Shown here: in pieces, positions 45,576 to 54,794 of the stretch
Layout: every line of letters starts with the position of its first letter
How positions within the stretch are numbered: position 1 is the first letter of the stretch
Assembly: GCA_030601885.1 (NCBI GenBank)
Contig: JAUWAU010000018.1
Span: 51,377-115,376 of the forward strand
Length of the DNA stretch: 64,000 bases
Origin: Armatimonadota bacterium
GTDB taxonomy: Bacteria > Armatimonadota > Zipacnadia > JAUWAU01
Reading direction: 5' to 3'
Translations under genes and position numbers: made by a program
The notes under the pieces: model-generated
The model's database searches: none
The model's input: the letters and a program-made list of their open reading frames with translations, nothing else
What the model was told of the DNA's origin: nothing

Positions 45576-46067
45576 ATGGACATCTTCGCGCTCATAGATG
45601 AGCTGGAGAAGCTCGGAGACCAGGGCGAGAAGTGGTACAAGTTGCTCTCCCTGCCCGGCACGACGGTGATACCGGCAGATCGATTCTTTGAGTTGACGGA
45701 CAAGATTCGAGCGGCGATCCCGCAGGAGGTGACCACGGCGGACCAGATCACACGGGATCGCGAGCGCATCCTGGCGGAGGCTCACGAGGAGCGCGCGAAG
45801 ATACTCAATGCGGCCAAGGAGCAGGCGGTGCTCCTGGTGTCAAACGACCGCGTGGTGGCCGAGGCGGAGAAAAAGGCCCAGGGGATCGTTCAGCAAGCAC
45901 AGGTGGAGTCCGAAAGCATTCGGGACGATGCGAGTCGGTACGCCACCGAGGCCGTTGAGCGGCTGGAGGCGTACACCAGCCGGATTCTGGCCACCGTGCA
46001 AAAGACCAAGCGCATGATGGAAGAGCGGATGCAGAGCGAGGGGATCGAGGAGGCGCCTCCGGACTAA
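45576..46067 (+). CDS. Coiled-coil protein of the type found next to coaD (DivIVA/ATP-synthase-b-like)
   Basis: 163 residues. The N-terminus MDIFALIDELEKLG and DRFFELTDKIRAAIPQEV matches the small protein often found after coaD in Firmicutes-like genomes. A long Glu/Arg/Ala-rich coiled coil follows (about 50-150) with RDRERILAEAHEERAKIL. It is likely cytoplasmic and elongated; a scaffold or cell-shape role like DivIVA is possible but unproven. The ATG at 45576 has AGAGGGGGG upstream; the frame extends upstream to 45357, overlapping coaD, but those residues are atypical. It is 130 bp from coaD, probably in the same transcript. Confidence 0.7.
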   Translation: MDIFALIDELEKLGDQGEKWYKLLSLPGTTVIPADRFFELTDKIRAAIPQEVTTADQITRDRERILAEAHEERAKILNAAKEQAVLLVSNDRVVAEAEKKAQGIVQQAQVESESIRDDASRYATEAVERLEAYTSRILATVQKTKRMMEERMQSEGIEEAPPD

Positions 46068-46297
46068 GGCACTCACGACGGAATCGACGACCATAAGCAG
46101 CCACGCTGCGTCGGGCCCCGAAACGTGCGAGAACGCGCCGGCCCGGCGCGCAACGTGTCTATGTAGCCATCGTCACAGTCCTCCGATGTGGCGCGGAGTA
46201 TACGAGGTACGGCAGCGGCGTCAATGGCCGGCGGCCCGGATCCGCGGCGCAGCCGTTCCGGCCGGCGCAGCGGTGCTGCATACGAGGCGAATGCGTG

Positions 46298-47638
46298 ATG
46301 AGAGTACTTGTCTTTAACTGCGGCAGCTCATCGGTGAAGTATGAGCTCTTCGAGACGGAGCCGGAGACGAGCTTGGCGCACGGGCTCGCCGAGCGGGTGG
46401 GCGCTCAGAATGCCGAGAACGGCTCTGTTCTGCATCACTCCCGGCAGGGCGACGACGAAACGACCGTCGCAGTGCCGATGCCGGATCATCGGAGGGCTGT
46501 AGCTGAGATCGTCACCGCATTGACATCCGGCGACGGTGCTGTGCTGCGGTCCCTGGATGAGGTAAGCGCCGTGGGGCACCGCGTGGTACACGGCGGTGAG
46601 CGCTTCGCCGATTCGGTGCTCATCGACGACGAGGTGATTTCGGTCATCGAGGACTGCTGCGAGCTTGCTCCGCTGCACAACCCGCCGAACCTCGTTGGCA
46701 TTCAAGCATGTCAGGAGCTGATGCCCGGCAAGCCGCAGGTAGCCGTCTTCGATACCGCCTTCCATCAGACGATACCGCGCCAGGCACATCTGTACGGACT
46801 CCCATACGAATACTATGAGCGACATGGTCTTCGCCGGTACGGGTTTCACGGCACATCGCATCGGTACGTGACCTTGGAGGCTGCCGAGGCAGTGTCCGAG
46901 CGGGGGATATCTGTCGAACAGCAGCGCATCGTCACCTGTCACCTGGGCAACGGCTGCAGCATGGCAGCGGTCAAGGGCGGGCGCTCCGTGGACACGACCA
47001 TGGGATTCACGCCGCTCGAGGGGCTGCTCATGGGGACGCGCTGCGGCGATCTGGACGCCACCGTGCCACTATTCCTGATGGAGCGCGAGGGGCTCAGCAC
47101 GGATGAACTCGATGCCCTGCTCAACAAGTCCAGCGGACTCCTCGGATTATCCGGCGTGAGCAATGACCTGCGCGACGTTCTGGCCGCTGCGGACGCGGGT
47201 AACGACCGCGCGGCTGCCGCCATTGAGGTGTTCTGTTACCGAGTGCGGAAGTACATCGGCGCGTATGCTGCCTCCCTCGGCGGCCTCGACGCTGTGGTAT
47301 TTACCGCCGGCATTGGGGAGAACTCTGTGCCGATTCGCGCCCAAAGCTGCGCCGGGCTGGAGTTCCTCGGACTCGAGATCGATCCGACGAAGAACGCGGC
47401 CGCCGTCGGCCTCGACAGCCCGGTGGATATCAGCGTGGAGGGCGCTCGCGCGGCGGTGCTGGTGATCCCGACAGACGAGGAGCTCATGATCGCCCGAGAC
47501 ACGGCGAGCGTACTGGCCTCTGTGGCGGCGAGCAAGACTCGGCTCGGCGCCCACCAGGTGCGTGCGGCTGCTGCAAGCGGAGTGTCAGGCACCGTTGTCA
47601 CTGAACCCGGGACGTGTGGCAAACGTCAGAAAATGTGA
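46298..47638 (+). CDS. ackA: Acetate kinase
   Basis: 446 residues. It interconverts acetyl phosphate plus ADP and acetate plus ATP. Motifs: VFNCGSSSVKYELF, GHRVVHGGERF, FDTAFHQTIPRQA, GFHGTSHRYV, HLGNGCSMAAVKGG, DTTMGFTPLEGL, FTAGIGENS. The conserved body ends near residue 400; an extra Ala/Thr-rich tail of about 45 residues follows. A GTG one codon earlier (46295) is an alternative start. No phosphotransacetylase gene is nearby. The next gene has its own promoter 12 bp after this stop. Confidence 0.94.
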   Translation: MRVLVFNCGSSSVKYELFETEPETSLAHGLAERVGAQNAENGSVLHHSRQGDDETTVAVPMPDHRRAVAEIVTALTSGDGAVLRSLDEVSAVGHRVVHGGERFADSVLIDDEVISVIEDCCELAPLHNPPNLVGIQACQELMPGKPQVAVFDTAFHQTIPRQAHLYGLPYEYYERHGLRRYGFHGTSHRYVTLEAAEAVSERGISVEQQRIVTCHLGNGCSMAAVKGGRSVDTTMGFTPLEGLLMGTRCGDLDATVPLFLMEREGLSTDELDALLNKSSGLLGLSGVSNDLRDVLAAADAGNDRAAAAIEVFCYRVRKYIGAYAASLGGLDAVVFTAGIGENSVPIRAQSCAGLEFLGLEIDPTKNAAAVGLDSPVDISVEGARAAVLVIPTDEELMIARDTASVLASVAASKTRLGAHQVRAAAASGVSGTVVTEPGTCGKRQKM

Positions 47639-47650
47639 GAGGGGCGTTTG

Positions 47651-47679
47651 TTGACAAAGTGCTTTGGGTCCACTATAAT
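47651..47679 (+). promoter_or_regulatory. Perfect-consensus sigma-70-type promoter for the TPR gene
   Basis: TTGACA (47651-47656), exactly 17 bp, then TATAAT (47674-47679). It gives a leader of about 70 nt to the ATG at 47755. This is the strongest promoter-like site in the window. Confidence 0.8.
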
Positions 47680-47754
47680 CGCGTCGCAGGCGAAAAACGG
47701 GCCACCAAACAGGCGAGCGCGAGTTTTGTGCTTGCCCGCAGGGAGTGTGGTCGC

Positions 47755-49761
47755 ATGATGCGCCTCCGCGACCGTTCATCGGCAGCCGCCACGGCATCCG
47801 CACTCGTGATCCTTTCCCTCTTCGCAGTGAGCTCACCCGCTGTGTTGGCGCAGGCCCCGCCGGCACCGGCCACTCCAGCGCTGGGCGCTGGTGGCGAGGC
47901 GTTCCTGGAGGGGTCAGCGCTTTTGCGGGAAGGCGATGACGACGAAGGAGCCGTCATACGATTCCAGCAAGCAGTGCAGGAGAATGAAGAGCTTGAGCCC
48001 GCCTGGTACTACCTTGGCGTGGCGCTTTTCAAGCTGGGGCGTTTTGGCGAGGCCATCCCGGCTCTGGAGAAAGCGTCTGAGCTGGCACAGTTCCGGCCCG
48101 GAACGCGCTTCTATCTCGGCCAGATTTACGAGGCTGTGGGCGATTTCGAGCGCGCTTTGGCAGCCTACACGGCAGAGGTGCGCATACGGCGGGGGCGCAA
48201 CGTTGACGAGGTGATGATGGCAATCGGGCGGACGCAAATGGCGGCCGGGGAGCACGACAAAGCGCTCGTGTCTCTGAGTAGGGCCATCGACAGAGACGCC
48301 AACTATGTGGAGGCCTACTACTACCGGGGCCTCACCTACGACGGCATGGGTCGGTACGAGGAGGCTGTCAAAGAGTTTCGCCGGGCCAAGGAGGTACTCG
48401 AGGAGCGCGATCGGCTCAAGGCCCGACTGAAGCGGCTGTCCGTCGAGGAACGACGTGAGGCGGCAATGACCGAGCAAATCTACGCGCAGGAGTATGCGCG
48501 GGCCGAGGATTTCGACGTCGATCGACGCCTGCGACCGCAACTGAGCAAGGCGCTGGGCCAAGCGTACGCGCATGCGGGTGACTACGAGCTGGCGCGCATT
48601 CACTACCGAGCCTCGATGAGCACGGCGGAGAGTGGCAACACGGCGGACCCCGAGGCTCGCGTGCTGATCGGCCGTGCGTACTTGAACGAGGGTTACGAGA
48701 CGCTGCTCTATGAGGCTCAGATCAAGGCCGCCGCGATCATGCTGGACGAGGGCGTCAAGGAGTTTAGCACTGCCCTGACCTATGATCCGAACAACTCGGA
48801 CGCCTATGTTGGCATTGGGCGGATATACGACCTGCAGGCGGCCAACTACGGCACCGATCGGGTGCGCAACATCACGTCGCACACCTTTGACGAGGCCATC
48901 GCTGCCTTCGAGAAGGCCCTGGAACTTGCGCCGGACAACGCCTCGGCGATGAAGTATCTCGGTGCGGCGTACAATCACCAAGGCGAATACCAACTGGCAC
49001 GCCAGCAGCTCGAAGCCGGCATCGCCTTGGCGCCGGACGATGCGGGACTCTATGCGCGCTTGGCGGAGAGTCTGGTGGGGCTGGAGCAGTATCGTGACGC
49101 GATCACTCAAGCCGAGACGGCGCTGGCCATGGACCGCGAGAATTACGAAGCCCTGAACGCTCTCGGACTGGGCTATTACTATCTCGGCGATCTGGGCCGC
49201 GCCATTCCCAGTTTCGAGCGTGCCATACGCGCCCAGCCTCGGAACCATCAGGGATACACGAATCTTGCCAACGCCTACTTCCAATCCCAGTCGTGGCATC
49301 GTGCCCGAGAGAACTACCGACGGGCTCTGGAGCTCATACCGCGGGCCACCATCGCCGGAACCGTGTTTCAGCGGTCGTATTTGCAGTATCTGACCGGTCG
49401 TGCTCATGCTAACTCCGGCATGCACCGATCGGCGATCAGGTCGTACAACGAGGCGTTGAGCCTGGACGGGAGCTACTTTGACTGCATCCTGGCTCTGGCG
49501 GAAGCGCACTTGAGGGCCGAAGAGTATCGTGCGGCCGAGGACGCTCTCCGCGCTGCGCTCAGCTCATCGCCCGGTACCGAGGAGGACTCGAGGGTGCACT
49601 TCTTGTTGGGACAGGTGTTCGAGGCAGCGCGACGGCCCCACGACGCTACCATCGAGTATGGTTTAGCGCTGCGGACCGATCCCAACAACGCGTCAGCGCG
49701 ACGCGCGCTCGAGCGGCTGCAGCAGCAAATCACAGCCGCACCCCCCGGGAGCGCCGGTTAA
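47755..49761 (+). CDS. Exported tetratricopeptide-repeat protein
   Basis: 668 residues. A signal peptide (ATASALVILSLFAVSSPAVLAQ) precedes about a dozen TPR units covering nearly the whole chain, each with the W-LG-Y-A-P pattern: AWYYLGVALFKLGRFGEAIP, FYLGQIYEAVGDFERALAAY, AYYYRGLTYDGMGRYEEAV, NALGLGYYYLGDLGRAIP, AYVGIGRIYDLQ. It is a protein-protein scaffold outside the cytoplasm. The ATG at 47755 has GGGAG with a 9-nt spacer; a second ATG follows at once. It is followed by a PQQ-propeller gene; this TPR-propeller pair may work together at the envelope. Confidence 0.8.
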   Translation: MMRLRDRSSAAATASALVILSLFAVSSPAVLAQAPPAPATPALGAGGEAFLEGSALLREGDDDEGAVIRFQQAVQENEELEPAWYYLGVALFKLGRFGEAIPALEKASELAQFRPGTRFYLGQIYEAVGDFERALAAYTAEVRIRRGRNVDEVMMAIGRTQMAAGEHDKALVSLSRAIDRDANYVEAYYYRGLTYDGMGRYEEAVKEFRRAKEVLEERDRLKARLKRLSVEERREAAMTEQIYAQEYARAEDFDVDRRLRPQLSKALGQAYAHAGDYELARIHYRASMSTAESGNTADPEARVLIGRAYLNEGYETLLYEAQIKAAAIMLDEGVKEFSTALTYDPNNSDAYVGIGRIYDLQAANYGTDRVRNITSHTFDEAIAAFEKALELAPDNASAMKYLGAAYNHQGEYQLARQQLEAGIALAPDDAGLYARLAESLVGLEQYRDAITQAETALAMDRENYEALNALGLGYYYLGDLGRAIPSFERAIRAQPRNHQGYTNLANAYFQSQSWHRARENYRRALELIPRATIAGTVFQRSYLQYLTGRAHANSGMHRSAIRSYNEALSLDGSYFDCILALAEAHLRAEEYRAAEDALRAALSSSPGTEEDSRVHFLLGQVFEAARRPHDATIEYGLALRTDPNNASARRALERLQQQITAAPPGSAG

Positions 49762-49788
49762 GACGGCAATACAGCGGCCGAGCCGTCT
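49761..49788 (+). terminator. Hairpin at the end of the TPR gene
   Basis: AGACGGC, a 14-nt loop, GCCGTCT, beginning at the last base of the stop codon. A 7-bp stem without a T-run: weak terminator, or attenuation ahead of the propeller gene. Confidence 0.3.
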
Positions 49789-49879
49789 GCGCCGGCATGG
49801 CGGATGGCAACTTGGCCCGGGGCAGAGCGCGCCGGCGGCAGATGTTGCTGCCGGCGGAGTACGGAGGAGGATGACGGTG

Positions 49880-51790
49880 ATGCGCAGGTACAGTGCTTCT
49901 ATTATGCTTGTGTGCGGGGTCGTCCTGTTGGCGGCTGCCGGCACGAGCCTCGCCACGGATTGGACGATGCTCGGCGGCGGCCCGAATCACAGCGGGTTCC
50001 GTGCCAGCCCGGTTGCTCTGCCGGTGAGTTTGCTGTGGAAATACAACGCAGCCGCAGAGGGCAGCGTCGTGACGACATGGTCGTCGCCGGCTGTCGGCGA
50101 GGATGCCGTTTTCTTCTGCTACGACACCAACGTGTACTGTGTGGAGCGACACACGGGGCAATTGCGCTGGTCCTACGACACGCGGACGCAACTGCGCTCG
50201 TCGCCGGCCATTGATGACACGGGCGTATACGTGGGCGGCACGAGCGGTGTGCTGTACGCCATCGCTCGTGACACGGGCCGGCTCATGTGGCGACACACTA
50301 TACCGGGCAACAAAGCCATCGAATCTTCGCCGGTCATCTACCGGGGCGTTCTCTATGTCGGGTGCGACGACTACAACGTGTACGCCATAGACCTGGGCAG
50401 ACGGGAGGTCAAGTGGCAATTCAAGACGACGGATGAGGTCAAGGCGTCTCCCATGGTGAGGGCCAACGTGTGCTATGCCGTGTCGGTGGACGGGAATATG
50501 TATGCCATCGACAGTAGCGGCCGGCAGATATGGCTGGCGAATCTCGGGCCAGGGCCGGCATTCATGGCGCCTTCCTTCGAGCGGGACAAGATAATCGCGC
50601 CAGCCGGGAATCGCGTCATCGCGCTCACCGCTAGCAGCGGCGTGCGACGCTGGAAGTTCGATACGCCGGGCGACCTCATCTCGGGGGCCGTGGCGATAGG
50701 GGACCGCATGGTGTACGTCGGTTCCAAGGACGGCTCGCTGTATGGAGTCAATGCCAACTCGGGGCACGCCGTATGGCGCTACCCGTCGGGAACGGACGAG
50801 GTGACGCAGCCCATTCTGTCCGGCCCGGTGCTCTGCGGCGAGACCGTGTTCGTGCGGACCGCGGACGGCATAATCATCGGCGCCGATGCCCGGACGGGAA
50901 AGCTGCAGTGGCGGTACAAGATGCTGGCGCCGATCGCGAAGGCAGAGCGGAGGGACGAAGGCGAATTGCGGCCAGGTGGTGACGAGGACGAAGACGAAGA
51001 AGAAGACGAGGAGGAGGAGTATGACGATGAGGAGGACGGAGGTGGTGGCTTCTATGGACGCGGGGGACGCGGGTCGGGCGGCCGGAGCAGGTATGGGGGT
51101 GGGCGCGGTGTGGCGAGTCTGAGGTCGCGTCGGGAGCCCACGCCCGGGTTCGGCGGCCGTTACGGTGCGCTGGCCCCCGGGCAACGGCGAGCGGAGGAGC
51201 TCAAATTCCAGGACAACGTCCTTTCATCTCTTGCCGTGAGTGACAATGCGATCTACGCGCTCGGCGATGACGGTGCCGTGTATGCCTTCGCCGCGGCTGC
51301 CGCCGACAACGACGCGCCGAACGTATCCGAAGCGGCGCTGCAGCTCCCCGGGGCGGACCGGAACACGTATCAGGTAACGCTTGACATCGCGGACGGGGCC
51401 GAGATCCCCGGCCGATTCGCGTGGCGCGTGAAGGTCCCGGGCACACCGCCGCTCACCGTCTCCATGAAGCTGTTTGATGAGGGCAGCGGGGTAGACGCAG
51501 AGAGCATTCAGGTATCACTGGATGGCCAGTCTCAGCAGGCCTGGACATTCGACGAGAAAGAGAATCTGCTGTGGTTCATCTATAATCCACCCGGAATAGC
51601 CAAGCCACTTCGCAATGGGCAGCATGACGTGGTGGTGGAGGCATCGGATTACCGCGGGCAGATCGCCGTCGTGAGCGTGTCGTTCATCATCGATAACGCT
51701 CTGCCCGCGCCGACCTCAGCCACGGTCGGTGGCGGACGTGGCGGTGGGGAGGACGAAGACGAGGAGGACGAAGACGAGGACGAAGACTAG
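49880..51790 (+). CDS. Exported PQQ-like beta-propeller protein with acidic low-complexity segments
   Basis: 636 residues. A signal peptide (MRRYSASIMLVCGVVLLAAAGTSLA) precedes BamB/PQQ-dehydrogenase-type blades with repeated G.LYA....G...W patterns: VGGTSGVLYAIARDTGRLMW, VGCDDYNVYAID, VGSKDGSLYGVNANSGHAVW. No calcium or PQQ ligands could be assigned. At about 370-390 a Glu/Asp-only stretch interrupts the propeller, followed by a Gly/Arg-rich patch. The C-terminus ends in a second Gly-rich then Asp/Glu-only tail. A beta sandwich (~500-610) separates them. ATG 49880 is preferred over 49871 for spacing from GGAGGAGG. It probably binds the TPR partner or cell-wall material. Confidence 0.8.
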   Translation: MRRYSASIMLVCGVVLLAAAGTSLATDWTMLGGGPNHSGFRASPVALPVSLLWKYNAAAEGSVVTTWSSPAVGEDAVFFCYDTNVYCVERHTGQLRWSYDTRTQLRSSPAIDDTGVYVGGTSGVLYAIARDTGRLMWRHTIPGNKAIESSPVIYRGVLYVGCDDYNVYAIDLGRREVKWQFKTTDEVKASPMVRANVCYAVSVDGNMYAIDSSGRQIWLANLGPGPAFMAPSFERDKIIAPAGNRVIALTASSGVRRWKFDTPGDLISGAVAIGDRMVYVGSKDGSLYGVNANSGHAVWRYPSGTDEVTQPILSGPVLCGETVFVRTADGIIIGADARTGKLQWRYKMLAPIAKAERRDEGELRPGGDEDEDEEEDEEEEYDDEEDGGGGFYGRGGRGSGGRSRYGGGRGVASLRSRREPTPGFGGRYGALAPGQRRAEELKFQDNVLSSLAVSDNAIYALGDDGAVYAFAAAAADNDAPNVSEAALQLPGADRNTYQVTLDIADGAEIPGRFAWRVKVPGTPPLTVSMKLFDEGSGVDAESIQVSLDGQSQQAWTFDEKENLLWFIYNPPGIAKPLRNGQHDVVVEASDYRGQIAVVSVSFIIDNALPAPTSATVGGGRGGGEDEDEEDEDEDED

Positions 51791-52032
51791 TAGGAGCAGC
51801 GTGCGCCCGACATCGGCCGCTGGTTCGGCCGTCGAGTAACGGGATGGGACGTGAGATCTCTGCTTGAGTGGGCGAGCGCGAGCTTGCGCAAACAACAAAG
51901 CTGCAGGTTGTCACGGGAAATGGGGCCAGAGCGCCCAGCGTTGTGGCGAGTCCCCGGCCATCCATTTCCCGTCTTGTTGGTGGCCGGCGATCGGCGCGCC
52001 GGTCCGATAGCGCTTCCGAGAGGCTGAGTGCC

Positions 52033-52443
52033 ATGCTTTGGCAGGCCATCTGCGCCGTCGTGGCGGTAGGACTGTTGTGTTGGTTTGCCTACGTGAATCA
52101 AGTCCCCGTCAAGGTGTACGGCACACCGAAGCTATACACCGACATCCCCGTGTGGCTTGTCGGCTGCGTCGGTGCCGCACTGGGTGTCCTGTTGGAGTTT
52201 GCCTTCACGCGGCGTCTCTGGCAGGCGCAGGCGGCCGAACTGGCGACGGCACGGTCCCAGCTCCGGCGGGCCCGGGCAAAGGTGAAGTCCCAGCAAGATG
52301 CCATCGCGGAACGCGACGAGAAGATAGGATTCCCCGACGCCCAGGTGGAACCGTCATCGACAGCCCTGGTCGGCAGCGAGGAAGCCGGGCACGACGGCGA
52401 AGCGGAGAGCAAGGAGGACGACGGCGAGGAGATCGGCATCTAG
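52033..52443 (+). CDS. LapA-like two-helix membrane protein
   Basis: 136 residues. Two membrane segments (AICAVVAVGLLCWFAYVNQ and IPVWLVGCVGAALGVLLEF) separated by a short beta-like turn, then a charged coiled coil and an acidic tail ending EDDGEEIGI. This is the layout of the LapA/DUF1049 family, whose E. coli member helps lipopolysaccharide assembly. The ATG at 52033 has GAGG about 10 nt upstream; an in-frame start at 51868 would add an Arg/Ser-rich segment. Confidence 0.65.
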   Translation: MLWQAICAVVAVGLLCWFAYVNQVPVKVYGTPKLYTDIPVWLVGCVGAALGVLLEFAFTRRLWQAQAAELATARSQLRRARAKVKSQQDAIAERDEKIGFPDAQVEPSSTALVGSEEAGHDGEAESKEDDGEEIGI

Positions 52444-52775
52444 TACTACCACGAGACTTTGCCGGTACAGGTCACTATGAGCGACCGCGGCGGATGCGGA
52501 GACTTGGGTCGCCGTGGGCGACTGTTTCGTCGTTGCTCGCGCCGTCGCCATCCGCCTTCGCGAGTGGCTAGCGGCCTTGGCGCCTCTTCGGTGGGCTCGA
52601 TCATACAACATGGGAGGATACGGCGGGTACACTCATGTGTTAAGCTCCAATGCGCCGTACGATCTTGGCGCGACCAACGCGTGGGCGAGGCGTGTCGCCC
52701 GCCCAGGGCTCTCCAGTGGCAGTAACGGCGTGATCCTGCCCGACAGACAAGATAGCCCAGATTTGAGTGGAGACT
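52444..52775. other. Intergenic region upstream of pckA
   Basis: About 330 bp. It should hold the pckA promoter, but no good -35/-10 pair was found. A 92-codon frame (52514-52792) overlaps the pckA start, has no ribosome site, and is probably not a gene. Confidence 0.4.
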
Positions 52776-54407
52776 ATGACTGGCGGAATTGACGTCAGAG
52801 ACATCGCGAGCCGTCTATACCATCAGCACAATGTGGAGCACCTGTCCGACGCTGCCGTCAAGGAACGCGCCGAGCGCTATGGGCAGCTAACCGAGTTCGG
52901 GAACTACAACTTCATCTCTTCCGTGCGCAATCGCAGTTCGGCCGTGACCGTGTACATCGGCAGTGAGGCGGTGCGCCAGAGAAAGCTGAACGACGACCAG
53001 AAGCGGATCATCGCGGAGTTGCCCAACACGCTTCGGATGGTGCAGCGATATATCAATCGGGCGCCTATAGTGTGTATCGAGCGCACCATGGGCGACAACT
53101 CCGAGTTTAATCCCCACTGCACCATCTACGTATCCACGCAGCGCCGCGATGCCGTTCACATAGCCTACATGTGGGGCGAGACGCTGTTTCCCTATCGGCC
53201 GACGGCTCCGGGCCCAGATATGACGTTGATCCACGTGCCCGAGTGGCAGGAGCGGCATCGCCAGATCCTGGTCTTCCCCGAAGAGGGAGTTACCCTCGTG
53301 CTGGGCTCGGACTATGTGGGCGAGGACAAGAAAGGCTTCCTGCGGATGGCTATGTGGTGGGCCAAGCAAGAGGAGAAGCTGGGGGTGCATTCTGGCTCAA
53401 AGATCCTCCGAGCTGTTGACCCCGAGGGGAAGATGCACCGTTATGGCATGTTGCTCTTCGGGCTGTCGGCGACGGGTAAGACTACCCACTCGTGCCACGA
53501 TCACGGCTTGGGTCACGACAACGAGGGCGTTGAGGTGGTGCAGGACGACGTTTGCTTCGTGTGCAAGGATGGCTCAGCCCTCGGGACCGAGCGCGGATTC
53601 TACCTCAAGACCGAGGGCCTCGACCCCCACAGTCAACGGCTGCTGTACAACTCCACCATAGAGCGGAGTTCCATCCTCGAGAACGTGATGGTGGATGGCA
53701 ACGGGCGCGTGGACTTCCACGATGAGACCCTCACGAGCAATGGCCGCTGCGTGATCCAGATGTCTACCCTCGCCCGGTCCGTCAGCGAACGCATTAATCT
53801 ACCGCCGGTGGACGAGACGGACGGCCTGTTGCTCATGTTCATCACGCGCCGCAATACGGTGCTGCCGATGGTTTCGAAGCTCAATGCTGAGCAGGCCGCC
53901 CTCGCCTTCGTTCTGGGCGAGTCGGTCGAGAGCTCCGCCGGCGATCCCCAACGCGCCGGCGAATCCGTGCGAGTTGTCGGCACGAATCCCTTCATTATCG
54001 GCGACGAGGCCGCCGAAGCGAACTGGATCTACGATATGATAAAGCGTCACGAGGACAAGATCGAAGCGTACCTGATAAACACCGGCGGCGTCGGCGAGGT
54101 GCGGGTGCGCGAGCCGGACGGAACCAGCAGGGTCAAGCGCGAGGTATCCCGCATACAGATCCCCGAGACCTCGGCCGTCTTTAGGGCCATCGTGCGGAAC
54201 GAGATTGAGTGGATTAAGGAGCCTCACTTCGAGACGCTTGTCCCGAAACATATCGAAGGCATCGATCTGCGCAAGTTCGATCCGCACGCCTATTATTCGC
54301 AGCAGGAGATAGACGACTACGCCGACCAACTGAAGCGCGAGCGCCGCGAGTATCTGGAGGGCTTCACCGACTTGGAGCCCGATATCGTTAGTGCGAGCGC
54401 GGCCTGA
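52776..54407 (+). CDS. pckA: Phosphoenolpyruvate carboxykinase (ATP)
   Basis: 543 residues, matching the ATP-dependent family (about 540) and not the GTP type (about 600). It converts oxaloacetate plus ATP to PEP, CO2 and ADP, or runs the reverse in anaerobes. The P-loop is FGLSATGKTTHSCHDHG (Ala replaces the usual Gly in GLSGTGKT); the metal-binding kinase-2 motif is VVQDDVCFVCKDG. Upstream are YMWGETLFPY and EKLGVHSGSKIL. The C-terminal IEWIKEPHFETLVP and DQLKRERREYLEGF close the protein. The ATG at 52776 has GGAG at a short 3-nt spacing; GTG 52767 is also possible. No other gluconeogenic gene is nearby. Confidence 0.92.
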   Translation: MTGGIDVRDIASRLYHQHNVEHLSDAAVKERAERYGQLTEFGNYNFISSVRNRSSAVTVYIGSEAVRQRKLNDDQKRIIAELPNTLRMVQRYINRAPIVCIERTMGDNSEFNPHCTIYVSTQRRDAVHIAYMWGETLFPYRPTAPGPDMTLIHVPEWQERHRQILVFPEEGVTLVLGSDYVGEDKKGFLRMAMWWAKQEEKLGVHSGSKILRAVDPEGKMHRYGMLLFGLSATGKTTHSCHDHGLGHDNEGVEVVQDDVCFVCKDGSALGTERGFYLKTEGLDPHSQRLLYNSTIERSSILENVMVDGNGRVDFHDETLTSNGRCVIQMSTLARSVSERINLPPVDETDGLLLMFITRRNTVLPMVSKLNAEQAALAFVLGESVESSAGDPQRAGESVRVVGTNPFIIGDEAAEANWIYDMIKRHEDKIEAYLINTGGVGEVRVREPDGTSRVKREVSRIQIPETSAVFRAIVRNEIEWIKEPHFETLVPKHIEGIDLRKFDPHAYYSQQEIDDYADQLKRERREYLEGFTDLEPDIVSASAA

Positions 54408-54554
54408 GCTACCAGCTTCTGCGGCCCTGCCCCACGCATTCGCGGTCCCTGTACGATCAGGACTGCCCCGAAGATCTTGCCGGGACCTCGGCGGCTGGCA
54501 ACCGTGGGGGGGGGCACCTGGCAACAGATACCTCGATGTCTCGGAGTTTCCACG

Positions 54555-54734
54555 ATGGCCAGCAGTGGCCGTGTCCCGGGCTTCCCCGTCGCGCCGGCGA
54601 CCTTTCTGCAGTTCACCACAACGTGCGCTGTCCTCGGTATGGCCTTGATGCTGTTGGACATCTACGCTAAGATGTGCGAGCGGGAGGGCCTGCCAGCCGG
54701 AGAGCGCGAGCCGCAGGAGGCCGCCGGCAGCTAG
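54555..54734 (+). CDS. Small single-helix membrane protein
   Basis: 59 residues. One hydrophobic helix (FLQFTTTCAVLGMALMLLDI) and a charged C-terminus (KMCEREGLPAGEREPQEA). TCGGAG lies about 8 nt before the ATG. Codon use looks like its neighbours. It sits in the gap between pckA and dprA on the same strand. No family is recognised. Confidence 0.45.
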   Translation: MASSGRVPGFPVAPATFLQFTTTCAVLGMALMLLDIYAKMCEREGLPAGEREPQEAAGS

Positions 54735-54794
54735 TCGCCGTGCACCGCGAGCCGCGCCGGGACGCTGACGCGAGAGCTGTTGGGTTTGCGTGTT

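Noticed and set aside
52514..52792. A 92-codon frame upstream of and overlapping pckA
   Set aside because: It has no ribosome site, no recognisable domain, and runs into the conserved pckA start.
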